Positions 50,826 to 59,823 of a DNA stretch of 64,000 nt are shown here, piece by piece. Position 1 is the stretch's first letter; each line of letters begins with the position of its first letter. The notes beneath the pieces were generated by a model. That model made no database searches. It was not told the DNA's origin and saw only the letters and a list, made by a program, of their open reading frames with translations. This DNA comes from Nocardia jiangxiensis NBRC 101359 (GTDB taxonomy: Bacteria > Actinomycetota > Actinomycetes > Mycobacteriales > Mycobacteriaceae): the NCBI RefSeq assembly GCF_000308615.1, contig NZ_BAGB01000047.1, positions 434,001 to 498,000 on the forward strand, written 5' to 3'. The position numbers were made by a program, and so were the translations under genes.

Positions 50826-51155
50826 TCATGAGTGCTCGTGCCTGTTCTCGAGGTAGTGCTCCAGGGCTGAGATATCCAGTTTTCCGGACACTCGTAGTGC
50901 TCTGCCGAACGATCGACGCCGTTCCGCATTGCTCAGACAAGCCGATGAGGGGTGCAACCAGGCACCCCTTCCGGGAAGTCTGCGCCGCGGATCGGGAACG
51001 ATCGCAACGCTGTCCGTTCCGGACGTCTGCGCCACGATCCGCAACAGATCGGCGGCCAGCTCGCGTTTCCGGCATCCGATGCACGTCCGGACGGGTCCGG
51101 TGCGCGGCGGTGCCGAAGACTCGCGCTGAGCCAACGTCCACTGTACCGCTGTCAT
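50826..51155 (-). CDS. YlxR-family RNA-binding protein (DUF448)
   Basis: About 109 residues of the YlxR fold: PVRTCIGCRKRELAADLLRIV in parts (RTCIGCRKR is the signature), DPRRRLPGRGAWLHP and C-terminal SFGRALRVSG. YlxR lies between nusA and infB in most bacteria; it binds RNA and in some species modulates RNase P or nucleoid functions. The start is taken at 51155 (MTAVQWTLAQ). It lies 64 bases after nusA and 112 before infB on the same strand, so it belongs to the nusA-infB operon. Confidence 0.88.
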   Translation of the reverse strand: MTAVQWTLAQRESSAPPRTGPVRTCIGCRKRELAADLLRIVAQTSGTDSVAIVPDPRRRLPGRGAWLHPSSACLSNAERRRSFGRALRVSGKLDISALEHYLENRHEHS

Positions 51156-51219
51156 GTCCGGAACCCCGCATCCAGCCCTCTGGTTAGCTACCAACCTGTC
51201 ATCCCGTGCGAGAAATCTC

Positions 51220-52248
51220 TCACCCGCGCTGGGCCTCCGAACGCATCGGGCCTGCCGGATCCGGCGCCGCATCGCTGCGGATATCGATCCGCCAGCCCGT
51301 CAGGCGCGCGGCCAGGCGGGCGTTCTGCCCCTCCTTGCCGATCGCCAGCGACAGCTGGAAATCCGGGACGACCACCCGCGCGGCACGGCCCTCCTCGTCG
51401 ACGACCGTGACGGAGACAACCTTCGACGGGGACAGCGCATTCCCGACGAAGGTGGCCGGATCCTCGGCGTAGTCGATGATGTCGATCTTCTCGCCCGCGA
51501 GCTCGCTCATCACGTTGCGCACGCGCTGGCCCATCGGGCCGATGCACGCGCCCTTGGCGTTCACGCCCGACACGGTGGTGCGCACGGCGATCTTGGAGCG
51601 GTGCCCGGCCTCGCGGGCGACCGCGACGATCTCCACCGAGCCGTCGGCGATCTCGGGCACCTCCAGCGCGAACAGCCGCCGCACCAGATTCGGATGCGTG
51701 CGCGAGAGCGTGATCTGCGGACCACGCGGCCCGCGCGAGACGCCCACCACGTAGCACTTGATCCGATCGCCGTGCTCGTACTTCTCCCCCGGCACCTGCT
51801 CGGCGGGCGGGATCAGCCCCTCGGTCCCGTGCACCTCGCTGCCGATCCGCACCACGATGGTTCCGCGGGCGTTCATCCGGGCGTCGCGCTGCACGACGCC
51901 GCCGACGATATCGCCCTCGTGCGTGGAGAATTCGCCGAACGACTTCTCGTTCTCCGCATCGCGCAACCGCTGCAGCACCACCTGACGCGCGGTCGTCGCG
52001 GCGATGCGCCCGAACCCCTCGGGGGTGTCGTCCCATTCGGAGATGACGTTGCCGTCCGCGTCGAGTTCGCGAGCCATCACCCGCACCACACCGGACTTCT
52101 GGTTGATGTCGATGCGCGCGTTGGGCTCGTGACCCTCGGTGTGCCGGTAGGCGGTGAGTAGGGCGGACTCGATCGCGGAGATCACGGTCTCCATCGCGAT
52201 GCCCTTGTCCGCGACGATCGCGCGCAGGGCTTCGATTTCGATGTTCAT
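51220..52248 (-). CDS. nusA: Transcription termination/antitermination factor NusA
   Basis: A 342-residue NusA without C-terminal acidic repeats, as in mycobacteria. The N-terminal RNA-polymerase-binding domain (residues 1-100) begins with IEIEALRAIVADKG. The S1 domain has IVGGVVQRDARMNARGTIVVRIG (parts), and KH1 and KH2 follow with KCYVVGVSRGPRGPQITLSRTHP, GVNAKGACIGPMGQRVRNVM and GEKIDIIDY. It controls pausing, termination and rRNA antitermination. Its ATG overlaps the rimP stop (ATGA), coupling the two genes. Confidence 0.96.
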   Translation of the reverse strand: MNIEIEALRAIVADKGIAMETVISAIESALLTAYRHTEGHEPNARIDINQKSGVVRVMARELDADGNVISEWDDTPEGFGRIAATTARQVVLQRLRDAENEKSFGEFSTHEGDIVGGVVQRDARMNARGTIVVRIGSEVHGTEGLIPPAEQVPGEKYEHGDRIKCYVVGVSRGPRGPQITLSRTHPNLVRRLFALEVPEIADGSVEIVAVAREAGHRSKIAVRTTVSGVNAKGACIGPMGQRVRNVMSELAGEKIDIIDYAEDPATFVGNALSPSKVVSVTVVDEEGRAARVVVPDFQLSLAIGKEGQNARLAARLTGWRIDIRSDAAPDPAGPMRSEAQRG

Positions 52249-52856
52249 GCCATGGTCCCTTCGGTCGAAGCTGGCGCTGATTGGATTGCTCCCTGGTCGT
52301 CCTGTGCCCCGGGCGCCGGGCGTCCGGGGGCGACTCCCCCGGCGAGTTCCATCTCCGCCGCGCCCGGCGCGGAGAATTCCACCTGGACCACGGCGCGCTC
52401 GATATCGGCGAGCGGGATGTGGACGCGGTGGGGCTTTCGCCGTCCGCCGAGTACCAGAGCCACCTCGGTGTCGGTGGTCTCACCGACTCGGGCCTCGAAC
52501 TTCCCGGTGTCCTCGGGAACGGGCGCATCGGGGCGCAGGGTGATGCGCACCTTGCGGCCGCGAGCGCGGCGCCAGTGGCGTGGATGGGTCAACGGACGGT
52601 CCACCCCGGGGGTGGTGACTTCGAGCAGATACGGAGTTTCACCGAAATCACCCGCCTCGTCCAGGATTTCGGAGACATCGGTGCTCAGGTCCGCCACCGC
52701 GTCCAGATCGACGGTGGCATCGCTATCGATGGTGACCACGACTCGCGCCTGGTCCTTGCCCGCGCCCGACACAGCAACGCCCTCGAGATCGAACCCTCGA
52801 CTCTCGACGAGCTCAGCAACGAGCTGGCTCACCCTTTCCTCGGTCGGCATCGGCAT
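52245..52856 (-). CDS. rimP: Ribosome maturation factor RimP
   Basis: A 203-residue RimP. The N-terminal domain carries ELVESRGFDLEGVAVSGAGKDQARVVVTID (read in parts), DLSTDVSEILDE and the family-specific YLLEVTTPGVDRPLTHPRHW. The C-terminal SH3-like domain follows. It is needed for 30S assembly. The tail (about 30 residues, Pro/Gly/Ala/Gln) is longer than in Escherichia coli and probably disordered. The ATG at 52856 is chosen because AGGAG lies nine to ten bases upstream; a second ATG lies at 52850. It overlaps nusA by four bases. Confidence 0.94.
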   Translation of the reverse strand: MPMPTEERVSQLVAELVESRGFDLEGVAVSGAGKDQARVVVTIDSDATVDLDAVADLSTDVSEILDEAGDFGETPYLLEVTTPGVDRPLTHPRHWRRARGRKVRITLRPDAPVPEDTGKFEARVGETTDTEVALVLGGRRKPHRVHIPLADIERAVVQVEFSAPGAAEMELAGGVAPGRPAPGAQDDQGAIQSAPASTEGTMA

Positions 52857-53196
52857 GTGGGGCGGCTCCTGGTTCAGTTGTGGCGGGTTGGAGTTGTCGG
52901 TATCGGTCCTGGTCGAGCATGGTCGGCGCGCGGCGTCGGCGGAATACTCCACCGGAGGTCTAGCGTAACGCGCTGCAAGAGTGTAAAGGACCAGCCACCG
53001 TTCTCAGGTTTCCCGTGCTCACAGCGGCCGCCGTGGGCTCTCGTCGGCGCGGTTCGCCGCTTCGGGTGCGAGCCGGGCGCGAATCCGCACAGCGAACCCG
53101 CTCCGGACCGGACGAGAGTCGGCTCGGCGTCGTCGCCGCGCGGGCCGCGACGCGCCCGCCGTCCCCGGTCGGGACGATGACTGGCACGATGTACGC

Positions 53197-53754
53197 GTGC
53201 CGACCAGTCATCGCGTCCATCCACCCGGCAGTTCCGCGCCACCCGCCGCCGATGCAGGAATTCGGACCGCCGCACTCGACCGCCGGGCGCTGCTGCGCGT
53301 CGCGGGCGGCGGTGCGTTCGCGATCATGTCCCTGAGCGCCGCGGCCTGCGCCAAGGACAAGCCACTAGAGCCGGACGCACTACTGCCGCACGAGGTTTCG
53401 GCTCGCACCGACGCGGTGTGGGCGAGGGCCGCCGCGGCCACCGCACCCGACAAGGCTGCCGCGCTGACCGTCGTCGCGACCCAGCGCACCGCCCACGCCG
53501 ACGCCCTGCGCGCCGAGATCGATCGAGCCATCGGCCTGTACGGCGACGGCACCAAACCGAAGTCGGCCAGCCCGCCGGTCACGCCCCCGGTCGCCCCGTC
53601 GCCGCCACCGACCGTCGATGCCGTGCGCACCCGGATCGCCACGGCACAGAAGTCGGCCGCCGACGCGGCGCCGACGATTTCCGCCTACCGCGCCGGGCTG
53701 CTGGCCTCGATCAGCGCGTCCTGCGCCGCCCACGTGGAGGTTCTGCTGACTTAA
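53197..53754 (+). CDS. Putative lipoprotein with ferritin-like domain (Rv2843-like), 3' end altered by an IS remnant
   Basis: A 185-residue protein. An N-terminal leader with RRALLRVAGGGAFAIMSLSAAACAK contains twin arginines and a cysteine at about residue 52, a possible Tat/lipobox. The mature part holds two long helices (LPHEVSARTDAVWARAAAA; TVVATQRTAHADALRAEIDRAI) separated by a Pro-rich loop. Its position before the DUF4439 gene and proS matches Rv2843. The last residues, HVEVLLT followed by a stop, run directly into the right-end hairpin of an IS200/IS605-type remnant, so the natural C-terminus may be truncated. The start is the GTG at 53197. Confidence 0.75.
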   Translation: MPTSHRVHPPGSSAPPAADAGIRTAALDRRALLRVAGGGAFAIMSLSAAACAKDKPLEPDALLPHEVSARTDAVWARAAAATAPDKAAALTVVATQRTAHADALRAEIDRAIGLYGDGTKPKSASPPVTPPVAPSPPPTVDAVRTRIATAQKSAADAAPTISAYRAGLLASISASCAAHVEVLLT

Positions 53755-54060
53755 CGGCTCTCCTGCCTGAAGGCGGGAGATTTCCAGCTCAGACCGCAAC
53801 CGAACCACCCACCCGGAGGAGGTGATCCGATTGTCTTACATCCTCGACACCGACGTGGCCCCGTTCTGCCACGGCCAGAATCACTCTGGCAGCGTTCCGG
53901 TCCCGACTGTCTGCGAATCCGCAAGCCTCGCACCGGAAGTTCCTCTCGTGCAGTTCGAGTCGCTTGGTTCTCGCGAAACACCGACCGCACGTCATGACAA
54001 CACCGGATCGGCGGCGCGTCCCGGCCGCAGCCGGTATGTGCACCACCTCACACACTCGAA
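53755..54060 (-). mobile_element. IS200/IS605-type element remnant (right end plus TnpB tail)
   Basis: The right end is marked by a hairpin TCTCCTGCC-TGAA-GGCGGGAGA (53759-53780). On the minus strand this is the CTCCCGCCTTCAGG end typical of the family. Inside lies the last part of a TnpB gene. The left end and the rest of the transposase are missing; the remnant begins one base after the stop of the Rv2843-like gene and separates it from the DUF4439 gene, which are neighbours in mycobacteria. Confidence 0.7.
53789..54055 (-). pseudogene. C-terminal fragment of TnpB (IS200/IS605 OrfB)
   Basis: The frame gives TCGRCFARTKRLELHERNF, then RCEACGFADSRDRNAARVIL and a stop. This is the TnpB zinc ribbon (two C-x-x-C pairs) followed by the last RuvC motif, D-R-D/N-x-N-A-A, normally 'CG...DRDVNAA'. 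Only about 70 recognisable residues survive; the N-terminal and central RuvC parts are absent, so the nuclease is inactive. In intact elements the RNA guide (reRNA) derives from this 3' end, so a guide-like transcript could still be made, although no use is shown. Confidence 0.75.
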
Positions 54061-54113
54061 CATACTATCGAAAGACGTTCTCATGCAACCGGAGTATCCA
54101 AGGCGGAATCCTG

Positions 54114-54557
54114 ATGAGTACCGCTGATCAGTCGGCGTTGACCGCTGCGCTCAACGCCGAATACGCCGCCGTCTACGCCTACGGCGTCATCTCGGCCTAC
54201 GCGGCCGCGGACCGCAACCAGATCATCGTCGACTTCACCGCGGCCCACCGCGCGCGCCGCGACGCCACCATCGACGCACTGAAGGCCACCGGGGCATCGG
54301 TCCCCGGCCCCGCCGCGGCCTACCCGCCGCCGTTCACGGTGAACGATCCGATTCCGGCGGCCAAACTCGCCGTCACGGTCGAAACCGATACCGCGATCGC
54401 CTGGCGCTCGGCCATCGAACGCGCCGACTCCCCGGCCGTCCGCCGCACCGGCACCGAAGCCCTGACCGAGTGTTCGGTGCGCCTGGCCACCTGGCAGAAG
54501 ATCCTGGGCACGAATCCGGCCACGGTCGCGTTCCCGGGCAGACCTACGCAGAGCTAG
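54114..54557 (+). CDS. DUF4439 ferritin-like protein (Rv2844-like)
   Basis: A 147-residue helical protein of the DUF4439 family: ALTAALNAEYAAVYAYGVISAYA, then FTAAHRARRDATIDALKATGASVPGPAAAY (both in part), and a C-terminal pair of helices with VETDTAIAWRSAIERADSP. The Glu/His pattern is that of the ferritin-like four-helix bundle. Metal binding and function are unproven. It directly precedes the convergent proS gene as in mycobacteria. The start at 54114 has AAGGCGG nine bases before it. The IS remnant between it and the Rv2843-like gene is a later insertion. Confidence 0.85.
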   Translation: MSTADQSALTAALNAEYAAVYAYGVISAYAAADRNQIIVDFTAAHRARRDATIDALKATGASVPGPAAAYPPPFTVNDPIPAAKLAVTVETDTAIAWRSAIERADSPAVRRTGTEALTECSVRLATWQKILGTNPATVAFPGRPTQS

Positions 54558-54612
54558 ATCCGGGCCCCGGCCTCGTCGATTACGACCAGACCGGGGCGTC
54601 GACCGGTAGCTC

Positions 54613-56370
54613 TCAGCCGCGCACCTTGTCCAGGACCGCCTGAACCGCGTCCTGCGCGGGAATCTCGTCACCGGTTCCGGCGAAGCGGTCGCGCAGTTCG
54701 ACCTTGCCGTCGGCCCAGCCGCGGCCGACGACCAGGACCAGGGGCATGCCGAGAAGTTCGGCGTCCTTGAACTTCACTCCGGGCGACGCGGTGCGATCAT
54801 CGAGCAGGACCTCGAGACCGGCCGAATCCAGTTGGGCGGCAACCTGTTCCGCACCGGCGCGAGCGCCCGCGTCCTTGTTCGCGATGACCACGTGCACGTC
54901 GAAGGGGGCCACCTCGCGCGGCCAGCGCAGGCCCTTGTCGTCGTGCATCTGTTCGGCGAGCACCGCGACCATGCGCGAGACGCCGATGCCGTACGAGCCC
55001 ATGATCAGCCGGACCGGTTTGCCGTTCTCGCCCAGGACATCGACCTCGAAGGTGTCGGTGTACTTGTAGCCGAGCTGGAAGATGTGCCCGATCTCGATAC
55101 CCCGCGCGGCGACCAGCGTGCCGCGGCCATCGGGCGAGGGATCGCCGTCGCGCACCTCGGCGGCCTCGATCGTGCCGTCGGGGGTGAAATCGCGTCCGGC
55201 GACCAGGCCGACCACATGGCGTCCGGGCGAGTCCGCGCCGGTGATCCAGGCGGTCCCGGTGACCACGCGCGGGTCGACCAGATAACGAACACCGTTGGCC
55301 TGCAAGGACTTCGGGCCGATGTAGCCCTTCGCCAGGAAGGCGTTGGCCTTGAAGTCGTCCTCGGTGAGCAGTTCGACCTCGGCGGGTTCGAGCGCGGCGC
55401 CCAGGCGCTTGTCGTCCACCTCGCGGTCACCCGGGACGCCGATGCCCAGGATCTCGGTCTTGCCGTCCGGGTGACGCAGCTTGACCATGACGTTCTTCAA
55501 GGTGTCCGCGGCGGTGACGGGCCGCCCGTACTGCTCGGCGATCCCGGCGCCGTTGGCCCAGTCGACCAGCGAGGCGATGGTGGGCGTGCCGGGAGTGTCG
55601 TGCTCCTGCGCGGCCGGCTGACCGTCGAGCGGAATCTCCGCGGGCGCGGGAGTGATCACCGCTTCGACATTCGCGGCATATCCCGATTCGCGGCAGACCA
55701 CATAGGTGTCCTCGCCGACGGGGCTGTCGGCCAGGAATTCCTCCGACGCGCTGCCGCCCATCGCCCCGGAAGTCGCCGCGACGATCACATAGCTGACCCC
55801 GAGCCGGTCGAAGATCCGCTGATAAGCCTGGCGGTGTGCGTCGTAGCTGGCCCGCAGACCCTGCTCGTCCAGATCGAACGAGTACGAATCCTTCATGACG
55901 AATTCGCGGCCGCGCAGAATTCCGGCGCGCGGACGTTCCTCGTCGCGGTACTTGGTCTGGATCTGATACAGCGTGACGGGCAGATCCTTGTAGGAGTTGT
56001 ACTCACCCTTCACGGTGAGTGCGAACAATTCCTCGTGGGTGGGTCCGAGCAGGTAATCCGCCTTCTTGCGATCCTGCAGCCGGAACAGCGCGTCACCGTA
56101 TTCGGTCCAGCGATTGGTGGCCTCGTAGGGTTCGCGCGGCAACAGCGCAGGCAGCGAGATCTCCTGCGCGCCGATACCGTCCATCTCCTCGCGCACCACC
56201 TGCTCCACCTTGCGCAGCACCCGCAGCCCCAGCGGCAGCCACGAGTAGACGCCCGGCGCGATCCGGCGGACGTATCCGGCACGGACGAGAAGCTTGTGGC
56301 TGGGCACCTCGGCGTCGGCGGGATCGTCACGCAGGGTGCGCAGGAACAGGTGTGAGAGACGGGTGATCAC
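54613..56370 (-). CDS. proS: Prolyl-tRNA synthetase (bacterial type)
   Basis: A 585-residue class II synthetase with the usual bacterial length. Motif 1 lies near YSWLPLGLRVLRKVEQVV, motif 2 is KYRDEERPRAGILRGREFVMKDSYSFD (parts), and motif 3 is MGSYGIGVSRMVAVLAEQ. The editing (INS) domain between motifs 2 and 3 (about 235-385) carries ALEPAEVELLTEDD. The anticodon-binding domain shows DDRTASPGVKFKDAELLGMP. It charges tRNA-Pro. The start is the GTG at 56370. It is convergent with the DUF4439 gene and divergent from yaaA. Confidence 0.96.
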   Translation of the reverse strand: MITRLSHLFLRTLRDDPADAEVPSHKLLVRAGYVRRIAPGVYSWLPLGLRVLRKVEQVVREEMDGIGAQEISLPALLPREPYEATNRWTEYGDALFRLQDRKKADYLLGPTHEELFALTVKGEYNSYKDLPVTLYQIQTKYRDEERPRAGILRGREFVMKDSYSFDLDEQGLRASYDAHRQAYQRIFDRLGVSYVIVAATSGAMGGSASEEFLADSPVGEDTYVVCRESGYAANVEAVITPAPAEIPLDGQPAAQEHDTPGTPTIASLVDWANGAGIAEQYGRPVTAADTLKNVMVKLRHPDGKTEILGIGVPGDREVDDKRLGAALEPAEVELLTEDDFKANAFLAKGYIGPKSLQANGVRYLVDPRVVTGTAWITGADSPGRHVVGLVAGRDFTPDGTIEAAEVRDGDPSPDGRGTLVAARGIEIGHIFQLGYKYTDTFEVDVLGENGKPVRLIMGSYGIGVSRMVAVLAEQMHDDKGLRWPREVAPFDVHVVIANKDAGARAGAEQVAAQLDSAGLEVLLDDRTASPGVKFKDAELLGMPLVLVVGRGWADGKVELRDRFAGTGDEIPAQDAVQAVLDKVRG

Positions 56371-56462
56371 GGATGCACAGAGTAGACCGTGCTCCTGCCA
56401 CGCGGATCGGCGAGCCACTCCCCTCCCCACGCCCGCGCTGCGCGCCGGTACCGTATCGGCTC

Positions 56463-57206
56463 GTGCTGGTGCTGCTGCCTCCCTCCGAAACCAAGTCCGA
56501 CGGTGGAAAACTCGGTCCGCTCGACCTGAACGAGCTGTCCCTGCCGCAGCTGACCGCCGTGCGCGACAAGCTGATCACCCACCTTGTCGAGCTGGCCGCC
56601 GACCCCGCGGCCGCCCGTGCGGCCCTGGGCCTGGGCAAAGCCGCCGATACGGAGATCGCGCGCAATGCCGCGCTGCGCACCTCACCCACCCGGCCCGCGC
56701 TCGAGCGCTACACCGGAGTGCTCTACGACGCGCTGGATGCCGGAGCGTTCACGCCCGCGCAGCGCGGCAAGGCCCGTGCCCGCCTGGCCATCGGCTCGGC
56801 GCTGTTCGGCGTGGTGCGCGCGGGCGATCCGATTCCGGCCTATCGCCTCTCGGGCGGATCCAAGCTGCCCGGGATGGCGACGCTGGCCTCGCTGTGGAAA
56901 CCGGTGCTGACTCCCGCGTTGCGGGAGGAGGCCGCCGGGCAGCTGGTCGTGGATCTGCGCTCGGGCACCTATCAGCAGCTGGGCCGCGTCCCCGGTGCGG
57001 TCACCGCGACCGTGCTCACCGAACGTCCGGACGGCAGCCGCACGGTGGTGAGTCACTTCAACAAGCATCACAAGGGCCTGCTGGCCCGCGCGCTGGTCCT
57101 GAGCCGCGCCGAGCCCACCGATATCGCGGGTCTGGCACGGATCGCCGAAAAAGCGGGACTGCGTATCGAAATCGCCTCCTCCACCGAACTCCTCGTCCTC
57201 ACCTGA
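56463..57206 (+). CDS. yaaA: YaaA-family peroxide stress protein
   Basis: A 247-residue YaaA/DUF328 protein. The family signatures are visible: LLPPSETKSDGG at the N-terminus, NAALRTSPTRPALERYTGVLYDALD (part), GDPIPAYRLSGGSKLPGM and the C-terminal SHFNKHHKGLLARALV. In Escherichia coli the family lowers free iron under peroxide stress and binds DNA; the biochemical activity is uncertain. The start is the GTG at 56463, fitting the conserved MLVLLPPSETK. It is divergent from proS with 92 bases between starts, and a long gap follows before the next gene. Confidence 0.9.
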   Translation: MLVLLPPSETKSDGGKLGPLDLNELSLPQLTAVRDKLITHLVELAADPAAARAALGLGKAADTEIARNAALRTSPTRPALERYTGVLYDALDAGAFTPAQRGKARARLAIGSALFGVVRAGDPIPAYRLSGGSKLPGMATLASLWKPVLTPALREEAAGQLVVDLRSGTYQQLGRVPGAVTATVLTERPDGSRTVVSHFNKHHKGLLARALVLSRAEPTDIAGLARIAEKAGLRIEIASSTELLVLT

Positions 57207-57413
57207 GATGAATTTCCGGTATCGCGAAATTGAACGTGGCACATCGGAAAACGCAACTATTTTCGCGAAATACCAAAGCATGCAGGCATTTCCGCAGCAA
57301 CTGCCGCGTAACTTATTGTCTCGCTTGGGAACGGCAGCGTTTGTGCCGTAATGTCTCCGGGACGCACCGGATAATGCCGCGCATTCATTCCCTGTGATGT
57401 CGAGGAGCTCGGC

Positions 57414-58847
57414 GTGGGTACCCATTCCCTACGTGAAGACAAGGTCGCACGCGAACGCGAAGACAAAGCACTGCGGCAATTGACCGATCGACTGGTCGCG
57501 GACTATACGGACACCCATGCCGAGCAGGATGTCCACACCGCGATCGGCGCCGCGCGCAGTCGTTTCGACGGACACGCCATCCGCGATTTCATCCCGATCC
57601 TGGTCGAGCGCGTCGCGCGCCGATCGCTGGACGGCGAGCCCGAACCCGGCGCCGAGCCCACGGAGGCCGAACAGGAATCGAGTGCACCGCGGACCGCCGG
57701 ATCCGGCATCGCGGACCGATTGCGTTCCGCGGCAATGGATCTGCTCCCGCCGCCCTGGAGCGGACGCAATCTGATCGGCCCGGTCGCCGCGGCGATCGTC
57801 GTCGTGGTCGTGGTGGCGCTCGCCTTCGGCACCGGTGGGTCACACCAATCCACCACGGCCGCAACACCTTCGGTGACAACCCTGCACGGTGTGATCGGCT
57901 CGGAGAAGCTCGCCTACTTCAACGACCCGAAGGTGGTCTCCGAACTGGCCCGGCACGGACTGCGAGTACACGTCGAACCGGCCGGGTCCCGCCAGATCGC
58001 CACGTCGGTGGACCTGAACAAGTTCGACTTCGCCTTCCCATCGAGTACCCCTGCGGCGGAAGTGATTCTGCGCGAACGCAACATCACCACCCGGTACACG
58101 CCCTTCTCCTCGCCGATGGCGATCGCGACCTTCAAGCCCATCGTGGATCTGCTCACCGCGGCCGGTGTCGTGCGGCCGGGCCCGGTACCCACCTTGGACA
58201 TGCAGCGCTATCTGGATCTGGCCGGCGCCGGAACGCAGTGGAATCAGTTGCCCGGCAACACCACCTATCCGGTGCCGAAGAACATCCTGGTCTCCACCAC
58301 CGACCCGCGCAGCTCCAACTCCGCCGCGATGTATCTGGCGATCGCCAGCTATGTGGCCAACGACAACACGATCGTGCGCGGTGCCACCGCTGAGGACAAC
58401 GCGGTGCAGAAGGTGTCGAAACTCTTTGTCGACCAGGGTTATTCGGACAATTCCAGTAAGGGACCGTTCGACGAGTACCTGTCCGGCGGCATGGGCCCGA
58501 TGCCCATGGTGCTGATCTACGAGGCGCAGTTCGTGGAGGCGTCGGTAGCGGGCAAGATCACCCCCGACATGGTGCTGATGTATCCGTCACCGACGGTGCT
58601 GTCCCGGCACACCCTGGTACCGCTGAACACCGAGGGCGACCGTCTCGGCAAGCTGCTGTCCACCGATCCCGAACTCCAGCAACTCGCCGCCGAACACGGC
58701 TTCCGCACCGGCGATCCGGCCGAGTTCGCCTCGGTGGCAACCGAATACCACGCCCCGGTCACCCCACAGGTGGTCGATGTGGTCGATACGCCCAGCTACG
58801 ACACCCTGCAGCATCTGCTCGACGGCGTGGCGCGGGCCTACAACTGA
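57414..58847 (+). CDS. Membrane-anchored solute-binding-like protein with N-terminal three-helix-bundle domain
   Basis: A 477-residue protein. Residues about 8-75 form a helical bundle (LRQLTDRLVADYTDTHAEQDVHTAIGAARSRFDG, seen as pieces, with IRDFIPILVERVARRSL). It resembles the small three-helix bundle dimerisation domain common in actinomycetes. A Glu/Pro linker follows, then one transmembrane helix (IGPVAAAIVVVVVVALAFG, about 115-140). From about 150 to the end lies a substrate-binding fold with VDLNKFDFAFPSSTPAAEV and GGMGPMPMVLIYEAQF, like SBP_bac_11-type proteins. The N-terminal bundle would be inside the cell and the binding domain outside, so it could be a one-protein sensor. The GTG at 57414 is preceded by GAGGAG (57402-57407). 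Confidence 0.7.
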   Translation: MGTHSLREDKVAREREDKALRQLTDRLVADYTDTHAEQDVHTAIGAARSRFDGHAIRDFIPILVERVARRSLDGEPEPGAEPTEAEQESSAPRTAGSGIADRLRSAAMDLLPPPWSGRNLIGPVAAAIVVVVVVALAFGTGGSHQSTTAATPSVTTLHGVIGSEKLAYFNDPKVVSELARHGLRVHVEPAGSRQIATSVDLNKFDFAFPSSTPAAEVILRERNITTRYTPFSSPMAIATFKPIVDLLTAAGVVRPGPVPTLDMQRYLDLAGAGTQWNQLPGNTTYPVPKNILVSTTDPRSSNSAAMYLAIASYVANDNTIVRGATAEDNAVQKVSKLFVDQGYSDNSSKGPFDEYLSGGMGPMPMVLIYEAQFVEASVAGKITPDMVLMYPSPTVLSRHTLVPLNTEGDRLGKLLSTDPELQQLAAEHGFRTGDPAEFASVATEYHAPVTPQVVDVVDTPSYDTLQHLLDGVARAYN

Positions 58848-59016
58848 CCGTCCACACCTGATCCGATGATCGTGGTCCGATAATTCGGATGCGCCCTTCG
58901 CGCGGTTCGGCGTACCGTCTGTTCGTCGCTCGCACTCGGTAATGACTCCAGGTGTGGCACAAGGTTTTCCGACGACTGCTGCACGGTACGAGAACGGTGC
59001 GGAGGGAGGCATCATC

Positions 59017-59748
59017 ATGACCAAGCTCAATCAGATCATCGCGGTGGAGAAGGGCGTCAAGGGCGGCGCGCTGCGCGAACTGGCCGAGGTGCAGTCCGGA
59101 CTGCACAAGCCGGCCCTGCTGGCCGGAATCTCGCGATCCTACCAGCCCAAGGACGAGGAGGGTGAGCAGCTGCCGCCCGAATCGACTCGCGTGCAACTGA
59201 AGTCGGAGGATGTGCTGCGCCGCACGGCCGACACCCTGACCCGACTGTTCGACGTCACCGCGACCAAGGACTGGACCAACTGCCAGGCCACGGCCGATGT
59301 GACCGTCGAGGGCGAGACGCTGCTGCGCGACGTTCCGGTCACCTATCTGCTGTTCCTGGAGAAGCAGCTCGGCGAACTGCTGACCTTCACCAAGAAGCTG
59401 CCGGTGCTCGATGCCGCCGAGGCGTGGGTGTTCGATGACTCCTCGGACACCTGGCGAACCGATGCGGTGCGCACGATCCGCACCAAGAAGGTGCCGCGCA
59501 ACCACGTCAAGGCCGAGGCCACCGAGAAGCACCCGGCGCAGGTCGAGGTGTACTACGAGGACATCGCGATCGGATACTGGACCACGACCAAGTTCTCCGG
59601 CGCACTGCCTGCCCGGCGCGTCAACGAGCTCGCCGACCGGATCGAAAAGCTGCGTCAGGCAGTGCAATTCGCCCGCGAGGAGGCCAACGCGACGGAGGTG
59701 ACCGACCGCAAGGTCGGCGAGGTCGTGTTCGGGTATCTGTTCCGCTAG
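59017..59748 (+). CDS. DUF7873-type conserved protein directly upstream of two structured RNAs
   Basis: A 243-residue soluble protein, without signal or membrane segments. Conserved-looking blocks are MTKLNQIIAVEKGVK, LAGISRSYQPKDEEGEQLPPES (parts), TRLFDVTATKDWTNCQA, VPVTYLLFLEKQLGEL, RTKKVPRNHVKAEATEKHPAQ and a closing KVGEVVFGYLF. I recognise it as a protein family common in actinomycetes and annotated DUF7873, with no function known to me. The basic KKVPRNHVKAEATEKHP segment could bind nucleic acid. The stop lies 75 bases before the first Y-RNA-like element, in the same orientation. The ATG at 59017 follows GGAGGGAG. Confidence 0.78.
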   Translation: MTKLNQIIAVEKGVKGGALRELAEVQSGLHKPALLAGISRSYQPKDEEGEQLPPESTRVQLKSEDVLRRTADTLTRLFDVTATKDWTNCQATADVTVEGETLLRDVPVTYLLFLEKQLGELLTFTKKLPVLDAAEAWVFDDSSDTWRTDAVRTIRTKKVPRNHVKAEATEKHPAQVEVYYEDIAIGYWTTTKFSGALPARRVNELADRIEKLRQAVQFAREEANATEVTDRKVGEVVFGYLFR

Positions 59749-59782
59749 TACCGGATCCGGGCCTGCCCGGATCCCCAAGGAA

Positions 59783-59807
59783 TTCCCCTGCCTCGTAGAC
59801 GGGGGAA
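59783..59807 (+). terminator. Short hairpin after the DUF7873-type gene
   Basis: Stem TTCCCC (59783-59788) with GGGGAA (59802-59807) and a 13-base loop, 34 bases after the stop. It may end the mRNA or mark the 5' processing site of the first RNA; weak on its own. Confidence 0.35.
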
Positions 59808-59823
59808 GCGCGAGGAGCGCAAA

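Noticed and set aside
57207..57413. Promoter-rich gap that might hold an RNA
   Set aside because: AT-richer than its surroundings but no stable hairpin or conserved element was found by eye.
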